From: Symsagittifera roscoffensis
Taxonomy: Eukaryota; Xenacoelomorpha; Acoela; Convolutidae
Direction of reading: 5' to 3'
Assembly: GCF_963678635.1 (NCBI RefSeq)
Contig: NC_087063.1
Coordinates: 33,058,599 to 33,122,598, forward strand
DNA length: 64,000 nucleotides
Shown: in pieces, positions 45,163-57,749 of the stretch
How positions within the stretch are numbered: position 1 is the stretch's first letter
How the letters are laid out: every line of letters begins with the position of its first letter
Translations under genes and position numbers: made by a program
Notes under the pieces: model-generated
What the model saw: only the letters and a program-made list of their open reading frames with translations
Database searches by the model: none
What the model was told of the DNA's origin: nothing

Positions 45163-46827
45163 ATGAGGCGAGTGCAATTTGACCGGAGCGTACCGCCTCA
45201 ATCTAGTAGTCGTGCTGCAACTCACCAGCCAATCACAGCTTACCAGCCGAGCTGGGTTACGACTCATGACGGCGAACGAATTTCGTCAAAGTACGATTCA
45301 ATTCATACGAAATTACCTCAGTACGAACAACATAGAGAAGTCGACGGCTGGCAGTTTGACCTCAACCCTGCATATATTGACAACTATCCCCTACATTACG
45401 ACCCTTCGCAGCCATTTTTACAAACTCAGTATCGGCTAAATGAGCAACCAAGAACTTCGATTTTTAAGACCAACCAGCCAATTGTTTTGACAAGCCACGA
45501 CGAAATACCGACCCAAAAATACACTCCTCATGTAGTTGAAGAAATAAATGATGGTTCCAGTTGTACAGCAAACTTTCCTACTTTCTCCAATTTTGAGGAA
45601 CTGAATCTTGTAGGGAACGTTCAGCAGAGATTTCGAAGAATTGGAGAACCTTCCGAGAGATCAGAGAAGGATCAATCAAGATCAGTCAGATTCGATGAAG
45701 TTATAGCCGGACCTAAACCAATCAGTTATCTGAGCTCAACAGTTCCAGGAAACTCAAAACAACCTAAGCCAAGCCAGATGCCGATTAGATCATCGGCAAG
45801 AAGACCACGTGATCGATCGTTAAGAGAAAGTTTGGCAGGATATTCTGATCTCAGCTTTGCGTCTCAAAGGTCAAATGACGTGTCAACTTCAGCAGAAGAT
45901 ATAATCAGGACGGGACCAAGATGGCGTCGGGTTCAGGATAACCCGGTTGTCATACCCTATGACGACATCGAAAGTTACGAGAAAGAGTTTTTCATATTTT
46001 ATACCAAGTTCAAAGATCCAACTTTTCCGCATAACTTACCAAGGGGAATCCGATGGTACAATGTCCCTACAAATTGGGAAAGTGTGCATCAAGGTGGCTT
46101 ACGAGTTTATCCCAAAAGTGGTACCGACTTTTGGCAGCAGACTTATTTTGGAAACGACGAAAGCAAAGATTCTGGACACTTTTTATACTTACCATGCACA
46201 CATTCCAAAGTTCTTTTAGAAACTAGTTTGACTCTGACACCTCGCGACCAGAATGATCAAGCTGGGGTTATGATTCGGTACGATAGGCGAAATTGGATCC
46301 GAGCTGGACTTGAATTTATAGATGGTTGCTACCAACTAACTTGTGTGTGTACTATAAACGGCTTCAGCGATTGGTCAATTCAGGAACACAAAGGCGGCAG
46401 GTCAATTGAATTCAAACTCTACGTTCTAGACGATGATGTCATAATTGAACATAGAAGTCCTCACTCTGAAAATAACCGCATATGGAAAATTCTGAGAGTT
46501 GCCCATTTGGACACCAAAAATATTCTACCCAAAGCCAGTCAACCAGAATATGAAAGGACAGAAACCGGGCAGAGAATTCACCGAATGGTCGGACTTTACA
46601 CGTGCAGACCTTCGAACTCAGCTTCTGACGCAATAAGTTACGTAACTTATTATTTCATGAGTGTAAGACACTGTGAACAGTACGAAAGAAATGAGCAAGA
46701 GGAGCCTCTTCAAATTCCAGACGATACCTACGGAAACTTCCGCAAAATTGCAGGACCATTTATAGCAGACGAAGATTATTTTATTGAGCCTGATCAGCCC
46801 AAGATAAAAACTTTTGAGATTTACTGA
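45163..46827 (+). CDS. DUF1349 (concanavalin-like fold) protein with disordered N-terminus
   Basis: A single open frame of 554 residues runs from an ATG to TGA and shows no need for introns. Residues 1-260 are rich in Ser, Pro, Gln and Arg, without signal peptide or membrane segment, and look disordered. Residues about 287-480 match the DUF1349 domain: LPRGIRWYNVP, DFWQQTYF, a long beta-rich middle with DQAGVMIRYDRRNWIRAGLE, and the closing VGLYTCRPS. DUF1349 is a beta-sandwich domain found in bacteria, fungi and many animals; the yeast protein Ree1 has been linked to regulation of an enolase gene, but the animal proteins have no settled function. Use of TGG for Trp and TGA as stop shows the standard code. 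The absence of introns might reflect retroposition. The start codon is the first in-frame ATG; upstream exons cannot be excluded. Confidence 0.88.
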   Translation: MRRVQFDRSVPPQSSSRAATHQPITAYQPSWVTTHDGERISSKYDSIHTKLPQYEQHREVDGWQFDLNPAYIDNYPLHYDPSQPFLQTQYRLNEQPRTSIFKTNQPIVLTSHDEIPTQKYTPHVVEEINDGSSCTANFPTFSNFEELNLVGNVQQRFRRIGEPSERSEKDQSRSVRFDEVIAGPKPISYLSSTVPGNSKQPKPSQMPIRSSARRPRDRSLRESLAGYSDLSFASQRSNDVSTSAEDIIRTGPRWRRVQDNPVVIPYDDIESYEKEFFIFYTKFKDPTFPHNLPRGIRWYNVPTNWESVHQGGLRVYPKSGTDFWQQTYFGNDESKDSGHFLYLPCTHSKVLLETSLTLTPRDQNDQAGVMIRYDRRNWIRAGLEFIDGCYQLTCVCTINGFSDWSIQEHKGGRSIEFKLYVLDDDVIIEHRSPHSENNRIWKILRVAHLDTKNILPKASQPEYERTETGQRIHRMVGLYTCRPSNSASDAISYVTYYFMSVRHCEQYERNEQEEPLQIPDDTYGNFRKIAGPFIADEDYFIEPDQPKIKTFEIY

Positions 46828-48293
46828 TGCTAAAACAGTTTGATAGACATAATTAGTAAGAATCGATTTTTTCTGCTTCCTAGTTTCCAGCTGACGGTTC
46901 CTGTTGCTATAATGAATTTCAGCTTTATAAAAAAAGTACATAAACTGATGGGAAAATTTTCAAAATCAACAATCGACGTGCAAATTAAACGAAAATGAGT
47001 TTTTTTGTTATTTTTTCAGGGATAGTCTTGAAATTACTGTTCTGTTCAAATGAAAATTTCGCAAGAAGTTTTGCGGTGGTTTTAGGGATTCAGAGCCATT
47101 GAAATTTAAACTTAGCACCACTTTTGAAACAAATATCGAAATAAAGATACTTTTCCAGGAAAAACAATTAATCAACGGTATTACAACTTTTTTCAAAAAA
47201 AATCTGTACCAAATTTTTGAAAGAATTCACACTATTGCAAAATCAATTTTATGTTCAAAAATATTTTCTCAACCAAAAAGATATACGCAAAATGTTAAAT
47301 TTTTGTCTATAACGTAGCCCAGACTCATTTTGTTACGCCAAAAAAAAAACACAATCGTTTTGTGTAGAGCCAAAAAATGTCGATGGTTTAAATCTATCGA
47401 AAACAGCCAATTTTTTTTAAAAAAGTATTTCAAGGTTAAAGTTTTCTAGCCATATAAAAATCTATATTCTTAAATTTTAATTCTGGGTGAAATGCATTAT
47501 TCTAACTTGAATAACAAATCTCCAGATGCAATTTTTCTGTCAGGTTCTTGTCATTTGTGGATTTTTTTAAATGTAAAATCTTTGGTTATTGGATTCGTCA
47601 TGTTGGCATCCATTTATAAACTTTAGTTATAATCAAAGCCCTATGCTCCAGAACTGATTCTAGCAAAAATTCCTTAAAAACCAGCCCTGGAATCTTTGAC
47701 CGATCCAAGAAGTAAATTCGATTTTTTTTGAAAACGTTTGCCCTAAACGAAGATTTTTTGATGAGTTTCTGGTTGGTTTACTGTATGGAATCTTCTCTGT
47801 AGGCTTTCAATTTCTGGCAGGAAATCTAAGGTATTCCCCCGCTATGTAACCCGAGATTTTTAATGATTGCTTTTTGTTCATGGACAAGTTGCTGTTTTCC
47901 TCGCTCGCACATGACAAAGTTCGAAGGCATGTTGGTATGATTTGCAGGAGATGTATCGAAAACAAGAATAAACCGGAAACAATTGTTCGAGATGCTAATA
48001 GTGTTCGCTTACCTTTATGTTCACTTCTAATTCATTTTAATTCGATATTTGTTTTAAAAAGGGTGCTAAAAATAAATTTCGTTGACTCGTTGGATTAGAA
48101 CCCCCAAAACCACCGCAAAACATCTTGCGCAGTTCGCACTGTTTATCCAATACCCCCTTTATTATATGTGATGTTAACGGTCGTTTTCTAAAAAAATTAC
48201 ACTTGGCGCAAATTGTCGCCTTTCGAAATTGTTACGAATTGTCGTCTGTGACAAATTATCCTCTGACGCATAAGTGAATTGTACATAAGCATA
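46828..48293. other. Intergenic between convergent genes, no gene seen
   Basis: Domain-less frames only. This is the 3' flank of both the DUF1349 gene (+) and the sulfotransferase gene (-). Confidence 0.45.
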
Positions 48294-48910
48294 TCATTTA
48301 GGAGATAGTTTAGATAGCACCTTATATGGGTTGTAGCCGAAAGCAAGATAATCCAATCTGTACTTCCAGATAAACTTCTTCATCAATTTAGGATCCAACT
48401 CCCGATATATGTCTTGCATTGATTTGTTCGTGGTGTTGTTCAAGCTAACCTTCGAATGATCTTCTCTTGGATCGAAAGGTATATTCAAATGTAATTTAGT
48501 TTTGTGATTGATTATTGCATCTATATCTGATATCATAGTCTCGGTTCTTCCCAGATAATCGACGTTGAGATAACACGGGTCGCATACTCTTTGCTGAAGT
48601 TTGAAATGTTCATCTTGGACGTTATGTTTCACCAAGTGATCAAAGTATTCACTTATGGTCCAGTTTTTACCCTTGAGAAGATTTTTTCCCTTAACTTTGT
48701 TGTAATATGCCGAAACAGCTCGTTCAAATGGATCTCTGACGAACATAAAGCCAAACCAGAACTTAGATGCCTGCTGATGCGTTTTGAAAAACTTCTGTTG
48801 AGAATCTTTGGGGACCTTGTGGTCAAACACTGGATGTTTTATCTTAGGGTCATAGGGACAATCTGGGCCATGAAAGTATGGCCAAAAGAAAACTCCACGA
48901 GTTGATGAGC
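48294..48910 (-). CDS. Carbohydrate sulfotransferase (HNK-1 ST/CHST8-14 type), 3' exon
   Basis: About 205 residues to a stop at 48294-48296. The 3'-phosphate-binding motif of PAPS is clear: FMFVRDPFERAVSAYYNKV (about 48687-48746). It is followed by the family-typical Cys-x2-Cys block (RVCDPCYLNVDYLGRTETM) and a C-terminal KFIWKYRLDYLAFGYNPY. The enzyme family transfers sulfate from PAPS to sugars of glycoproteins or glycosaminoglycans in the Golgi. The 5'-phosphosulfate loop and the N-terminal membrane anchor are missing and should lie in upstream exons. A consensus acceptor (TATGTTTAG) precedes 48910 on the minus strand, so the additional open residues up to 49043 are probably intron. No convincing upstream exon was recognised before 50 kb. 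It could instead be a gene fragment. Confidence 0.85.
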
Positions 48911-50360
48911 CTAAACATAGAGCATAAACATACTCATAAAATATTAAGAGCAAGCTTGAACAGTCCTGAGATGAACTGCCTGATATAGGACCACGTTTTA
49001 AACGCAGTTTTATGAAACATCTCGTATAAGCTTCAATATGCAATTCTAAGCAATAGAGTATTTTTTATTTTTTTTTTGCATCATTCTAGTGGTTTTTTGT
49101 TGCCTTTTGGGTTGAAGTGGTCGCTTGATCGAAAGGGTCGACAACTGTCCTCACTCGCCTTCAAGGCTCCAGTCATGTCCGTCGTCAACAATGCTTAAAT
49201 TTGATCTACCACGGGAGTCTTAAAATAGTTCAAAAAGCTCTTATGAAATTATTTTTGTGTTAAGGTTCTTTATTCCAGGTCAAACGAAAGTTAAAGAATC
49301 CCTCGTTTTGAGATTTTTATTGATAGCAGTTTTTTTGCTGAAAATGTAATTTTGCAGAAAAAAATTAAAGTATGGTCAATAATCAATGAAATCTTTTCTG
49401 AAAACTACATAGAAAGTAAAAAGCAGCCGGTCAGATCCTGGGTTATTTTTTGTGTAAAAATTTTTGCTCAGCGGCTTTTCTTAATTGATTAAGCTGTGCT
49501 ATAATTTTTTGTGAGACTGTCTGAACAAATTTCCCACCATAAAAATTTATGCTGGTTCAGCTAAAACTGCAATCCTTTGATTTCTTTAAAATAACAGCTG
49601 CCTCGTTTTTGCACAGTCCTCGCGTCAGATGGACGACAGATAGGGTAGAGAAGATTAACCACTACTTAGCTTTTGCTACAGCCAAAAAGTTTCTAATTGC
49701 ACCTTCGTAAGCTCCCAGCTTTTTTGAAACTTTCTTTTTTGCCTCCGCTTGTAGCGGGCTTGTTTGATGTGATGCAAAAAAAAAGAAAATTTTTTTTGAC
49801 CTATTATACTTTTGTGAATTATTTGGTGTAACGAGTTGCATAACTGGGCTTAATAGAACTGCCAAATATGTTTGTCATGAATTAAATGGTCGGAATTTAT
49901 CATAACCATTGGACACTGTAAACAAAATTTACTAATACATTGCAGGTGGGTAAAAAGGGGCATTTTTTTCGATCACATATTCATTTGCGACCACTACAAC
50001 CAGTACAAAACAAGTTTTTTATATATTCAGTTATATGCTTGAAAACTTCAACTGCTAAATACTTAGAACTAACCGCTCATTATCCATGACTAAAACTTAC
50101 GATAGTTTGTTAAATTGAAACTGTCTATAGTTTCAGCCAGAGAAGAAAAAATTTAAGTTAGAAAGCAGTTTCTCTTCCTTTACCTCTAACCTCGCAAGAA
50201 GACCAGTATGTGCTAAATCTATTGAGACTAGGAAACATAAGGAGTAAAACTAGGAGTAAGATTAAGACCGGTATTAGACTAAGAAGTTGCACGAATCTAT
50301 CCGGCCGAAAGTAAGATAGCGTGCCAAACAGACCGTTTACCCTATCCAAAATCAGTATAT
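48911..50360. other. Presumed intron or upstream region of the sulfotransferase, no exon recognised
   Basis: No frame with the expected 5'-phosphosulfate-binding loop was found on the minus strand. Short frames at 49662 and 50158 have no domain. Confidence 0.4.
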
Positions 50361-51190
50361 ATCCTATACTAACTTAGATTTAGAAAAACCAGACATCAGA
50401 TTAGAAAAATTAGATAAGAGAAAAAATCAACAAAATGTTCAACCGAATCAAAATAAGAAATAGCTTACTTCCACGTCTCAGTAAGTCTAATCAAATCAAG
50501 TCAGCACAGAGACAACAAACCAAATATCTGCATCGCAAAACGAAAACAGACTACGACGATTATTCAGTTTCAAACTAGTTATGCAGTAATTTTTCATTTA
50601 TTATTATATCGAATGCAATAAATAGAACCGTGAAATTGATTTTATAAGTCGTAAAAGTTTAATATTTCAAGAAAATGATAAGATACATAAACATCCAGTC
50701 GACAAACAAATTCATATCTACGTCAAAGTTTCAATTATGCAGTAACTTTATAAAAAATCTTTTAACTTTAAAATTTAATCAATCAAAAATAGAAAATGTA
50801 AAAAATAGTTAGTAAAAAGAATGTCCAAACAATTAACTTGCAAATTAACTTGCAAATTAAAATTGCAAAACACGAAAACAAGATAATCATAATTTTTTTT
50901 GAATGTTCATCCATTTTTGAAATAATAAACAATTTTAATCTCTTTCTATCCAGGTTTATCATTGCTTAACTAAAACTTTTATTTTGTTAATTTAAATCAA
51001 ATCATCAAGGCTTCTCTTGAATCTTTAAACTTTAACCTTAAAACTAAATCCTAAACTCTTATTCATAAAGTGTCTAATCACCTCAAGCGTCGATTCATTT
51101 TCCAACTCTTAAAAACAACCCAAGATTAATTGAAATTGTTACTAAAACTTAACCATTCAAATAAAGCTAAACAGTCAAGAAATTTGGCAG
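50361..51190 (+). other. Start of the A-rich tract; possible LTR or leader of the 3' retroelement
   Basis: The base composition of the + strand changes here to A-rich and G-poor and stays so to the window end. TTTGGCAGTTCATTC at 51181 could contain a primer-binding site beginning TGG, which would make the preceding stretch a 5' LTR. No matching 3' LTR was found in the window, so this is unproven. Confidence 0.3.
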
Positions 51191-52508
51191 TTCATTCTTC
51201 CCTGCAACCGCACCTCCTAATTGACGCAGGCCTAAATTAAATCTTACAATAAGTAGGAACTAAAATAGTATCTAACTGTTTACTTGTGTTGTAATTATAC
51301 ATTATTCTTGTGAATTGATTAACTATTCTCCAACCGTCGATCTCATACCGATCAATTAAGACTATGTTGAATTAGATGTAAAGAACGCCAGATTTGTTTG
51401 AGAGCAGTAAAAAAAATTTCTTTTGAATCGAGATATTCTCTGCTCAACCCGTCTTTCCACGACAAAACAACCCAAGGATTAGGATAACCTCACAGAAAGC
51501 GTAAGCACCAACAATTCAGGAAACAGAAACTGACACCTAGATTTGCCTCAAGCATTCTAACCCTTATGTCAAAAGATAATATAGTAAAAAAGAAACACTA
51601 ATTCTTCATAATTGTCTGATCAAGGATTCTAGATACGATCTCGTCATTACTCTGCAGAAAAAAAAAAGGATTTAACAAATCAAAAATAAACAAAAAAGGA
51701 GGCTATAATCTTTAAACATAAACATAAAGTAAAAACTCGTTTTTTTCCAGAACACGCAACACTGCGTCTTAATCCGATCTGACATTTATACAAAAACTTG
51801 AAAACCTTAGAGAAATTTTACTCTTTTCTTAAATCAGAAGCTGTAAAATTATCTTTTATAAAAGAAAAACATGGAATGAAAAACACTTTGAATGTGTCAA
51901 CCAATAAGACACATTGAAAACTACATTTTAATTGTCATACCTCAAAAAAAAATTCATTACGACAAAAGTTTTGACGATGACTTCATTCTTCCATTTGTCA
52001 TTAATCCCATTAGCGACCCGTCACGAGGACAAGTACAGTTTTGCTGCAACCTGATTATAAAACAATTTCAAAAAAGAAATAGCCCATTCCAACTGGAATC
52101 CCCGGAAATTACAATGAAAAGACAACTACTAGATCACTTTTTAACAATCTTTTTATCATAACCTCATAAAATGGCATATTCACTATTAAAATTTTACCGC
52201 CAGACTCAAAAGTTTAAGCACCACAACACCGAACAAAAACTGATGATATAGAGCTTATTTTTAAGAAGTTTTTGCAGAGTGTATCAAAAACATTCAACAT
52301 CAAAATTCAAAAAAACTAAATTCAATATTCACAATTGCTGTTTTTTTAAATTATCTACAATTACATTCCAAATTTACACACCGATGAAACATTCTATCTA
52401 CCCCCATTAGAAACATCCCGCCATTCAGCAGTTAGGACAGAAATAAATCCCTTTGCACAATCCTTAGACTCAATCCGCGACATACTTACCGACTCAGTAA
52501 TTCCACAA

Positions 52509-52829
52509 ATGAAAAAAAAAGATTTACAAAGAATATTAGCATGGTTCTTAATAGATTATTTTCAACACAATCTAGACCTAGTTGCACAGCCTCGAATAAG
52601 TTTTTGCGCACACTATGACGAAGACCAAACTTTAGCAGATGAAACAGATTACAAATGGGGCCCAGAATCGTATTTTGATTTGTTTTTCAGTTCACCAATT
52701 ACTATTTCCAGTTCAGCGATCCAAACTATCTCAGTACATAACAAATACCTAAGACTACGTCCATTAACAACAGACACCACGCTTTTAAACTATACGACAC
52801 TTTTTCATGATAAATTACTAAGTAGCAGT
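52509..52829 (+). pseudogene. Gag-region open frame of the decayed element
   Basis: 107 codons with no firm domain, upstream of the recognisable gag part and in the same orientation. It is attributed to the element by position and composition only. Confidence 0.4.
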
Positions 52830-53289
52830 TAAATTTAACGTATATGGTTACACAAGAAAACCTAAAAAGAACTAAAACATTAAATCTTCAAGATTTTTAA
52901 ACACTATCACATTTTTTTAATGAAGAAATCATTCAAACAATACCTGCAACAACACAGCAAACAATATCACCAATACATCACGATGCCACATATTGAGAAT
53001 AATTCTCCACTTCCACAAACAACATTGCAATCAATATTTCAACCAACAGTTTTTCCTAAAACTTCCCACATGGATTCCCAAACGTGCAGCAGACCAGTAA
53101 CTAAAAAACAACCTTTCAAAAAAACAAAATACACAAGTGAGAACAATTTTGCAAACATTAATAATGATTTTTTGTGCAAAATACAATTTTTTAAATCCCA
53201 AAAGCACGAACGCTTATAACAACACAGACCCAGTGTCAAGAACATAATTACGATTAGCTAAGACCTAAAAACTCAACAGCCCAATCCGC

Positions 53290-53760
53290 ATGTTTCCATC
53301 AAGACCATTACAAACACAACAAAATTATCCTCCAAGACAAAATTTTGCACAGCAAGATCATAATCTACAGTTACAGTATACAAAAAAAACTCAAGAAGAC
53401 CAACCCGAATCATTGAGAATTGAAATTCTTTTACCGAATTTGTTACAACAACATGAAAATAGTCGACATCAACTCACAAACTTAACACAATTACCTAACA
53501 CAGTAGAAACACTTCAGATGACGTTGAATTCATACCTCATGGGTGGATCATCTATAACATCAAACAAAAACCACTAATTGCTTTTACAGGAACAGACCAT
53601 GAACACTCAGTTGAAGACTATTCAATTGCTGTCTCAGCCAACTTAATAGTAAATATAGGCCCACAACCTAAAACACACCACTTCATCAAAAACGCATTCA
53701 TTGACGTACAGCACTGATACAACCCACACTCGACGGCGCAGCCCACACTGACAGAAATTA
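53290..53760 (+). pseudogene. Gag remnant
   Basis: A Gln/Pro-rich frame to 53577 passes by frameshift into a segment reading AFTGTDHEHSVEDYSIAVSA and on to LIVNIGPQPKTHHF. This resembles the capsid region of gypsy-type Gag proteins (F-x-G-...-E-D-Y). Stops follow within 100 bp. Confidence 0.65.
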
Positions 53761-54222
53761 ACTGCAAAAATCAATCATTTTTTCAATTTATACAAAAAGA
53801 ACCCAAATTTCAATAGAAATTCCATCCGAAAAAGTGTATAATTGTTGTCTCAGATAACGACACAGTATTGGCTATTGCATACAAAAGCAACAAGATAAAC
53901 CAAACAGACCACCAAAGCATAAAAAACGAAATAAACCTTTCTACCAATACATGAAAGATCAAACTCTACCCTTAAAAAGTTTTCAAATGAACAATAGCTC
54001 AGGAAAACTACTTCATCCAGCTACACAGCAGATCACAATCACTATACGTCAACAACTCTGGAGGAACATCTCCAGATCAAAAAATTTCTCACAATTATTC
54101 ACAAAACAAGTGTAGCACATCAAATAGTCACAATAGCGAGAACAAAAACAGGGTCCATTTCTGAAAGTAGTAACTACTCTAATTATTATTGAAGCCGTTC
54201 GCATTCCAACAACCGTAATCAA

Positions 54223-54468
54223 TTGTACTCAAATAATCGTTCTAAGCATCCTCCAAACAACGGCAAAAGGAATTACCAAAATAATAGATCTAGTAAACTC
54301 TCAAATAACTATTCGAATAACAGAAATTATAATAACGAATCTCGAAAAAATAATAAAATTACAGCAATAGAAACAAAAGCTACCAAAATACACCCCGTAA
54401 GTTTTCACGGTCACCACATCATAACAACTCACAACATAATATTCAAACAGGCAAAACCAAAGTTCTAG
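54223..54468 (+). pseudogene. Asn/Arg/Ser-rich nucleocapsid-like remnant
   Basis: The frame is dominated by Asn, Arg, Ser and Tyr (SNNRNYNNESRKNNK and similar). It lies between gag and protease parts, where a nucleic-acid-binding region is expected. No Cys-His knuckle is present. Confidence 0.55.
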
Positions 54469-54889
54469 AAGTAGTACACCAAAATCTCAACATCAAATTA
54501 TTCAGGTACAAGCTACAATTGAAAAAACTCCAGACGCACCATGAATAGAAATTACCAAAACTTCAGAAATGCAATTAAATCGTTTTTATTGTGAAAGCAC
54601 GGACGAGGAAAGAAAAATGAAAACACAATAGATTTTATTAATTAAAAACAGATTACGAATAAGAAACCCCAGTGCATTTTGCTGACTATCAGAACAAATA
54701 TCTCGACAATACAATAACGAAGACCAGCATAGACCAAACAACCGACGAAATGCTCCACATATTGTAAAAAGTCATGCCAATACAAATGATAGATACCAAA
54801 ACTCAATATTAAAAACATCTCCGCCTTGAGAAAAAGTTTGGACAATTTCACTTCTTTTATCTAGCCCAAAAAGCGAAATTTTTCAACCC

Positions 54890-55215
54890 CCACAACTTGA
54901 AGTACAATTTTTATTAGGTTTAGGAGCAGAATCAAACCTCATTACAATCAATACATGAAACGAAACACATTCACTACACCCTAAACGTATACTTCAAAAA
55001 ACCGCAAGCAAGTTAGCTACACCACAAGGTACAGATTTGGAAAAGAAATGGAAAAAATTAATCGTCTCTCATACCAACAAAACAATGGAACAACAAAAAT
55101 CTTCTAAAACCTTTTAGACAATTATTTTATATGACAAATATTGAACACAAATTACTAATATACTAGGTGCAGTAGGTATATCATTCAATACAAAATATAT
55201 TACCAAAATTAAAAT
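54890..55215 (+). pseudogene. Protease remnant with lost active site
   Basis: The segment reads FLLGLGAESNLITINT, then a TGA codon (54956-54958), then downstream residues ending in an ILGAVGISF-like stretch. The Asp-Ser/Thr-Gly triad expected in a retropepsin reads Gly-Leu-Gly. The identification rests on the surrounding pattern and the position between gag and RT. Confidence 0.65.
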
Positions 55216-55406
55216 ATTAAACAAAAAAACTGCAGATTAAAGATTAATACACAAGAACAATCAATACTTGCTGAACAATTATCCAACAACTATCCAACAA
55301 ATATATTACCAAAATTAAAATATTAAACAAAAAAACTACAGATTAAAGACTAATACACAAGAACAATTAATACTTGCTGAACAATTATCCAACAACTTAG
55401 AAAAAA
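55195..55406 (+). repeat. 106-bp tandem duplication inside the decayed element
   Basis: TACCAAAATTAAAATATTAA begins at 55201 and again at 55307, and the following 100 bp match with few changes, including AATACACAAGAACAAT and CTTGCTGAACAATTATCC. This is a post-insertion duplication. Confidence 0.85.
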
Positions 55407-56079
55407 ACTACCATTTTCTCAAAACTCTTTCTTTTCTACAACCCACAGCGAAAGCACTTTAAACCCTCGACTGTAAATACACAAAAAAAATTTTTTCAAT
55501 CAATCTTGTTCATCAATGCAAGAATGGTCAAAACACACAACAGTTGTGCAAGTCTGACCTTGATTTCAGACCAATCCAGGTTTTGTTATAACGAGTATTA
55601 ATCTCATCAACCAAATACACTAAAAATTCAAAAACCAAAATTATCGTACAACATGTTTACAACATTTCTCCATAAAGAATCACACTTCTTTACGACAATT
55701 AGGATACTGTGAAACAAACGCAACAGTGCAACCAATTAAAGAAAAGCATATGGATTAAATCATAGTTTAAATTTACTAGACAGTTGCCAATCTACCATAT
55801 TAAACACGAATTTATCAATACAAACTTTATCAAAAGAACCAAAACGAAACACCGATTAATTCACAAAAAACTCCATATTTTAATATTTTGTTTCACATTT
55901 CAAAATACGCAACAGAAGAACAAAAATTTTTAACAAGGTTCAAGTTTCAACATTCTCAAATAGATCAAGAAACCAATTGCTAAAAACTGTTAAAATTTTC
56001 CAATGTAAATGCCACATAAAAGTTTTTTGTCGGAAAAATACATTCACCCCTATGTCTTCCACTCAACTCCGTTGCAGTT

Positions 56080-56745
56080 TTTTAAAAAATGCGCAAGTAA
56101 AGTCCCTATAACCTTACAGGACAAAGTAAACAGTTTTTAGATATTCTTGAACAGAATGAAATTATCTGATTATTAAAAAAAGAAGAATAATCAAATAAAA
56201 AATCATTTATAAGCCCATTTATTGTTTTGACAATAGGAGAATCCCTCAAAATAGGATTGACGCAGGATATTTAAATTCTCTGATCATGAATCCAAATGCA
56301 AGTAGCCTATCGAACCGACACAAGCATTTATCACAAAAAAACAAAAGGAAAACAATAAGCAACAGCAGATATGAAGAGCGCATATAACAAAAAGCCCCTA
56401 GATGAACGATCACGCCGGTTAACACAGTTCTTTATTGGAAATTACAATAAGAAATTAACAGATTATTCTGTGTTATTCACATAAAACCAGCAGCTTTTTC
56501 CACATTCATGAGTAAATTTTCTGACCAACTATTTAGAGTAAAACTGAAGTCAGATTTTTCGATGATGTCTTCGCACAATCACAAAAAAAAACGAAATGTT
56601 CAAAATCTTAGAAAAAAACGATACAAAAAAATTATAAAAGCAGCTCCAGATAAATCAAAATTTTCCTCACTACCAATTAATTTTTAGGTCATGCCATCAA
56701 AAGACAGGCAATCACACCTCTAAAATCACGAAAAGTTGCTATTCT
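56080..56745 (+). pseudogene. Reverse transcriptase remnant
   Basis: In shifting frames one sees ITLQDKVN (fingers), FISPFIVLTIGESLKI, TADMKSAYNKKPLDERSRRL, AAFSTFMSKF, the catalytic FFDDVFAQS with both Asp codons at 56561-56566, and GHAIKRQAITPLKSR. The motifs are in gypsy RT order. Several stops and frameshifts break the gene, although the catalytic Asp pair survives. Confidence 0.85.
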
Positions 56746-56859
56746 AAAAGGCAAATTTGTTCAAAAAATGCAATAAAATTTTGAATGGAACGTCGAGGGT
56801 CAATAACAACAGTTTGACGAAATTATAAAATTCATAAGCGAACAAATCTTAAACACCAT

Positions 56860-57290
56860 GCCAGACCCAAATCAACTAGTTTAGCAATGTGCGAGGCATC
56901 CAATTTTGGAATTGGTGTTTCACTCCTACAATCTCAACCAGGAGCAAACAAAATAAATTTAGTATCCACAAATTCAAGACTTTTTCTACAAGCAGAACTA
57001 CGACTCTGTATACTTATGAGATAGTGTACAGCTAAAAATCATACACTAACAGAAACTGTATTTTTAATTCTTGAATTAAAACATCCCACAGATCTATTTA
57101 CAGATCACAAACCTTAAAATAAATTTTATAGGCAGAAATCTAACTGAAGTCATAAGATATATAGATTTCAACAAATTTTGATGAAGTTTCCCAATGTACA
57201 TATAGTTTGGAAGCTGGTAAAAATCGTGCTTCACCAGACACACTTGGTAGAAACACACCAACAGAATTGTTAACACGAAAAAACCCATTT
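56860..57290 (+). pseudogene. RNase H remnant
   Basis: MCEASNFGIGVSLLQSQ near 56887-56938 is the first RNase H strand, but the usual catalytic Asp reads Glu (GAG 56892-56894). LFTDHKP near 57091-57111 keeps the later Asp, and the closing SPDTLGRNTP-type tail is at 57234-57260. Confidence 0.8.
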
Positions 57291-57749
57291 AGACCATACC
57301 ATATACTTCATGGAAAAAGCACAAAAACACGCAGTTAAAAACACAAAAACAAATTCTACAATGGGATAAACCATTTCCATTATTTGAAAACAAGATTCAG
57401 TAGACACAATCAAATTAGCAGTACCATCCGATACCACCACGGAAAACACATTAATAAAGTATTTGATTCAAAAACTTTGTTGATAACATAGCACAAGCCA
57501 TGAGATACAGATAATTTTTTACCATGTACAGTTAAACTCACTGTGGACTTGCTCAAAAAATATCAAAATTTTGAACCTGTTTTTCGCCAAATGAAAAATG
57601 ACATAAATATTAAACTAAACCGGAAAAAACCGATATCATCATCCTATGAAACAAAACCTTACTCCGATACTTCCGAAAATTTAACAAAGACTCAAAAAAA
57701 TAAATTGCAAACATATTAGCTTATCTTTACACAGATATTGAAGTATCCT

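Noticed and set aside
48911-49043. Extension of the sulfotransferase frame upstream to an ATG at 49043
   Set aside because: The extra residues show no family similarity, the required 5'-phosphosulfate loop is absent, and a splice acceptor sits at 48911.
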